This document shows, piece after piece, positions 62,001 through 64,000 of a stretch of 64,000 bases of DNA. Where the stretch lies: positions 372,001-436,000 of the forward strand of contig QUOL01000015.1 in assembly GCA_009761415.1 (NCBI GenBank), read 5' to 3'. Within the stretch, counting starts at the first letter, position 1. Every line of letters begins with the position of its first letter. The notes below the pieces were generated by a model. It ran no database searches. It was not told the DNA's origin and was given only the letters and a program-made list of their open reading frames with translations. This DNA comes from Sarcomyxa edulis (taxonomy: Eukaryota > Basidiomycota > Agaricomycetes > Agaricales > Mycenaceae). The position numbers and the translations under genes were made by a program.

Positions 62001-62668
62001 TCAGGAGTGTAGAAGGTGCATTATCTCGGACACAACCTTTCCTGAAATCTCACGAAACGGGTGTTTTTATCAGGATTCTACGGAGTGACTTATCGGCTTG
62101 GATTCAGAGATAAATTCGAGGTTAAAGTCAGAAATTACTCCTGTGTTTCGCTAGCGTCCATTGCTAATCACCCTCATCTTACAGGTCGACGAACTCATCA
62201 ACCGAATCTGCGCAATCGAAATGAATAACGATTCTAAGCATGCCGGAGCTATCATCGAAGAGATACGACGAGTGGCTGGGATATCGACGCATATGTAGGT
62301 TTCGTTCCGACTATCTCTGCTGATCATTTCAAGTCCTGAACCTTTCATCCCTATTAGTGTACCGCATTATCACGTTTCCAGCAAGCAAGTCAGCGCTGGC
62401 AAACTCAGTCTCATCGTAAACTGTGCAAGGACTTTCCTCATCGAAGAAATATACCGTCGTTTAGGTTTGTCTGCTTCACCAGTCATGTTTTCCTCTTGAT
62501 TTGCCCGCTCACCCTGAGACGATAGCTACTATGTTTCCTGAAACTGCCAATTGGCTTACTTCTGCGGACGAGTAAGCTGCTTATCGTTTTCAATCCTGAT
62601 ATTTGTTCACCGGCTCCTCTTACTCTTACTGCAGAATAATCCACGTTGGCATCAATGCTAGCATTTGA
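59070..62668 (+). CDS. HAK1: HAK/KUP-type high-affinity potassium transporter
   Basis: This is a plasma-membrane K+ (probably H+/K+ symport) transporter. ATG 59070 gives MNSLGATEEGIDRRR, then LTFQTLGIIYSDIGTSPLYV, the family's first membrane span and GTSPLY motif. EGTHEGEGG-like sequence (FGTHEGEGGTFALYQGLF) is assembled from tiny exons near 59435-59600. Further motifs are MADGIFTPAVSV, LTGCEAVFANLGQFNALSIQ, YPALCLAYLGQGA and NGPLSWIVFVVAILAT, with about 12 hydrophobic spans. A hydrophilic C-terminal domain ends VGINASI, with TGA at 62666-62668. About fifteen short introns were joined by frame. All major motifs look intact. The symbol follows the fungal HAK1 family and is not proof of orthology. 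Confidence 0.9.
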
Positions 62669-62974
62669 GGTCCTCATATTGGCGTGTACGAACACTCAGG
62701 AAAAGAAAATACCCATGTAGGAGCATAGGAGCAGTAACTATATAACGTGATATGTACTACTTATGCGATCCATAATTGTATCCAATCATCTGGAATCTGG
62801 AGTTTGAAGTTCGTTGTTAGGTCGATCACGAAATGCCACTCGCGTTCGAACACACATTCGAACACGCGTCGCGTATTATCACGAATGGTCACATCACGCA
62901 TTCATGCCCTCCACGTTTATACGCACACGGATTCGAACATACAGCGATATTATCCTTTCGATTACCTATTTATT
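62669..62974. other. Convergent intergenic region
   Basis: This holds the 3' flanks of the HAK gene (plus) and the mannose-6-phosphate isomerase gene (minus). A few cgaacacacattcgaacac-type short repeats occur near 62848-62870. No gene is seen. Confidence 0.55.
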
Positions 62975-64000
62975 CTAATTCGCCTCCACAAAAGCTCTAT
63001 AGACAACGAGCCGTTCTCCGCCCGCAGCAGTAAAGTTGACCTCCGTCCCAGCCCCAATAAAAAACACATCCCCTGTCCCTAAATCTAGCTTGTCATTACC
63101 ATCACCCCAATTTACAACACCCTTCCCCTCCGTCACAATAGCAACACTAGGTCCATCGATAGCAAGATGAGTCTCTGTTTTGCCCCGCGGCAATCTGAGC
63201 TGTACGACGGAGAATTCAGGGATCGGAGGGTCGTACAGAGTAGACACGGAAGTGGAAGAGTGGAATGAAGCAGGTTGTACGACGTGATTGATAGGATCTG
63301 CAGCGGTGTATGTCAATCCGGATACGAGATTAGGGATGTCGCGGAGCTTGGGTGTGAGTCCTGCACGGATGACGTTGTCGGAATTTGCCATGCATTCCAT
63401 TATATCTACAAAGGCCGTGAATAGTGTACAAAAGAGGGAATTTATGAGATACGACTGACCTCCAGAGACATACGCATGGGGTTCACCGGCACCCAGGAAG
63501 ATAGCCTCCCCAGGCTGTAAATGCACATAGTTGAGCATGAACACGCAGAAGATCCCGATATCGCCTGGGAAGTCCGCATTCAATTTCAACACAAGATCCT
63601 TGATTGGTTTCTCCTTCTCTGCTATTATGGAGCTCCTGTATCGCATGATCAGACTTTCCACTGCCTCTTTGACTGCGGCTTCCTCTGCTGTCATCAACGC
63701 GGCGAATAACTCTTTCAGGGCGGCTTTCTCTTCAGGACCCGTCGGTGTAGCAGAGGAGGATATAGACACGAATTTGGTCGAGATGGATAGCGGGATGAGA
63801 GAAGAGAATTCGGGAGTGGTGGTCAAGTACGTCGCGATGATGGGAAGAGGGAGAAATCCGCAGAGAGCTTGGAACGGGGTCAGCGCGAGGGCCATCTCCG
63901 GCTTGTGGTTTGGGTCTAAACGATGTAGATCATTGTTATGTGCGGCAGGGATAGACGGAAACATTTACACACCTTTGTAGATATCAGGTAGCTGTGCATG
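62975..64000 (-). CDS. Mannose-6-phosphate isomerase type I, 5' incomplete
   Basis: This enzyme interconverts fructose-6-phosphate and mannose-6-phosphate and feeds GDP-mannose for glycosylation and the cell wall. The window holds the C-terminal two thirds. At the right edge HAQLPDIYK joins over an intron (about 63987-63928) to DPNHKPEMALALTPFQALCG, the zinc-site signature of type I PMIs. Further in are YVHLQPGEAIFLGAGEPHAY (zinc-binding His), GDIMECMANSDNVIRAGLTP (across an intron near 63460-63407) and the C-terminal cupin-like part ending VVYRAFVEAN with the stop at 62975-62977. The start codon lies beyond the window. It is probably the orthologue of yeast PMI40 and would be essential or housekeeping. 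Confidence 0.93.

Overview
This is nuclear DNA of a filamentous basidiomycete, most likely an Agaricomycete. Genes lie on both strands, carry many short introns (about 50-60 nt, GT/GC-AG with CTNAC-like branch points), and have close matches to mushroom-type families: coiled-coil F-box proteins, a CYP cluster member, a GMC oxidoreductase, S28 peptidase, a HAK potassium transporter and a HeLo/pseudokinase protein. No organellar or bacterial signature was seen, and no CRISPR array, rRNA or complete transposon.

Layout. 0-1.1 kb: 3' end of a protein disulfide isomerase. 1.6-9.6 kb: three genes of no recognised function; the middle one is a zincin-like gene (HExxH) broken by an exact 10-bp tandem duplication. 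9.7-12.1 kb: cytochrome P450. 12.4-17.4 kb: NTO1/BRPF-like chromatin reader (PHD-knuckle-PHD, bromodomain, PWWP). 17.6 kb: tRNA-Ile(AAT). 18.6-23.8 kb: a convergent pair made of a kinase-ankyrin protein and a HeLo-pseudokinase protein. 24.5-25.3 kb: a Ser/Pro-rich gene. 25.7-27.7 kb: class V aminotransferase with a duplicated promoter module. 28.0-33.2 kb: DNAJC7-like co-chaperone and Cdc4/FBXW7-like F-box WD40 protein, divergent. 33.2-40.4 kb: an unusual island with a multi-membrane-span protein carrying an internal duplication, a tiny ORF ending in a perfect hairpin, a second hairpin, simple repeats and decayed repeated exon-intron modules. 40.4-41.4 kb: a second copy of the Ser/Pro-rich gene with a second identical tRNA-Ile. 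41.5-48.1 kb: RPB7 and VPS10. 48.7-56.6 kb: F-box protein, S28 peptidase, GMC oxidoreductase. 57.7-58.8 kb: palindrome and a degraded CACTA/Tnp2-like transposon N-terminus. 59.1-62.7 kb: HAK potassium transporter. 63.0 kb to the end: 5'-incomplete mannose-6-phosphate isomerase.

How it fits together. Housekeeping genes (PDI, NTO1, DNAJC7, Cdc4-like, RPB7, VPS10, HAK, PMI) form the backbone. The accessory material sits in three patches: 1.6-9.6 kb, 18-24 kb and 33-40 kb. The most notable candidate system is the 18.6-23.8 kb pair. A kinase with ankyrin repeats stands next to a HeLo-type cell-death-like protein with a dead kinase fold, and the pair separates a tRNA and gene that are directly adjacent in their second copy 16 kb away. 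This suggests an inserted allorecognition or immunity-type module, which is inference and not shown.
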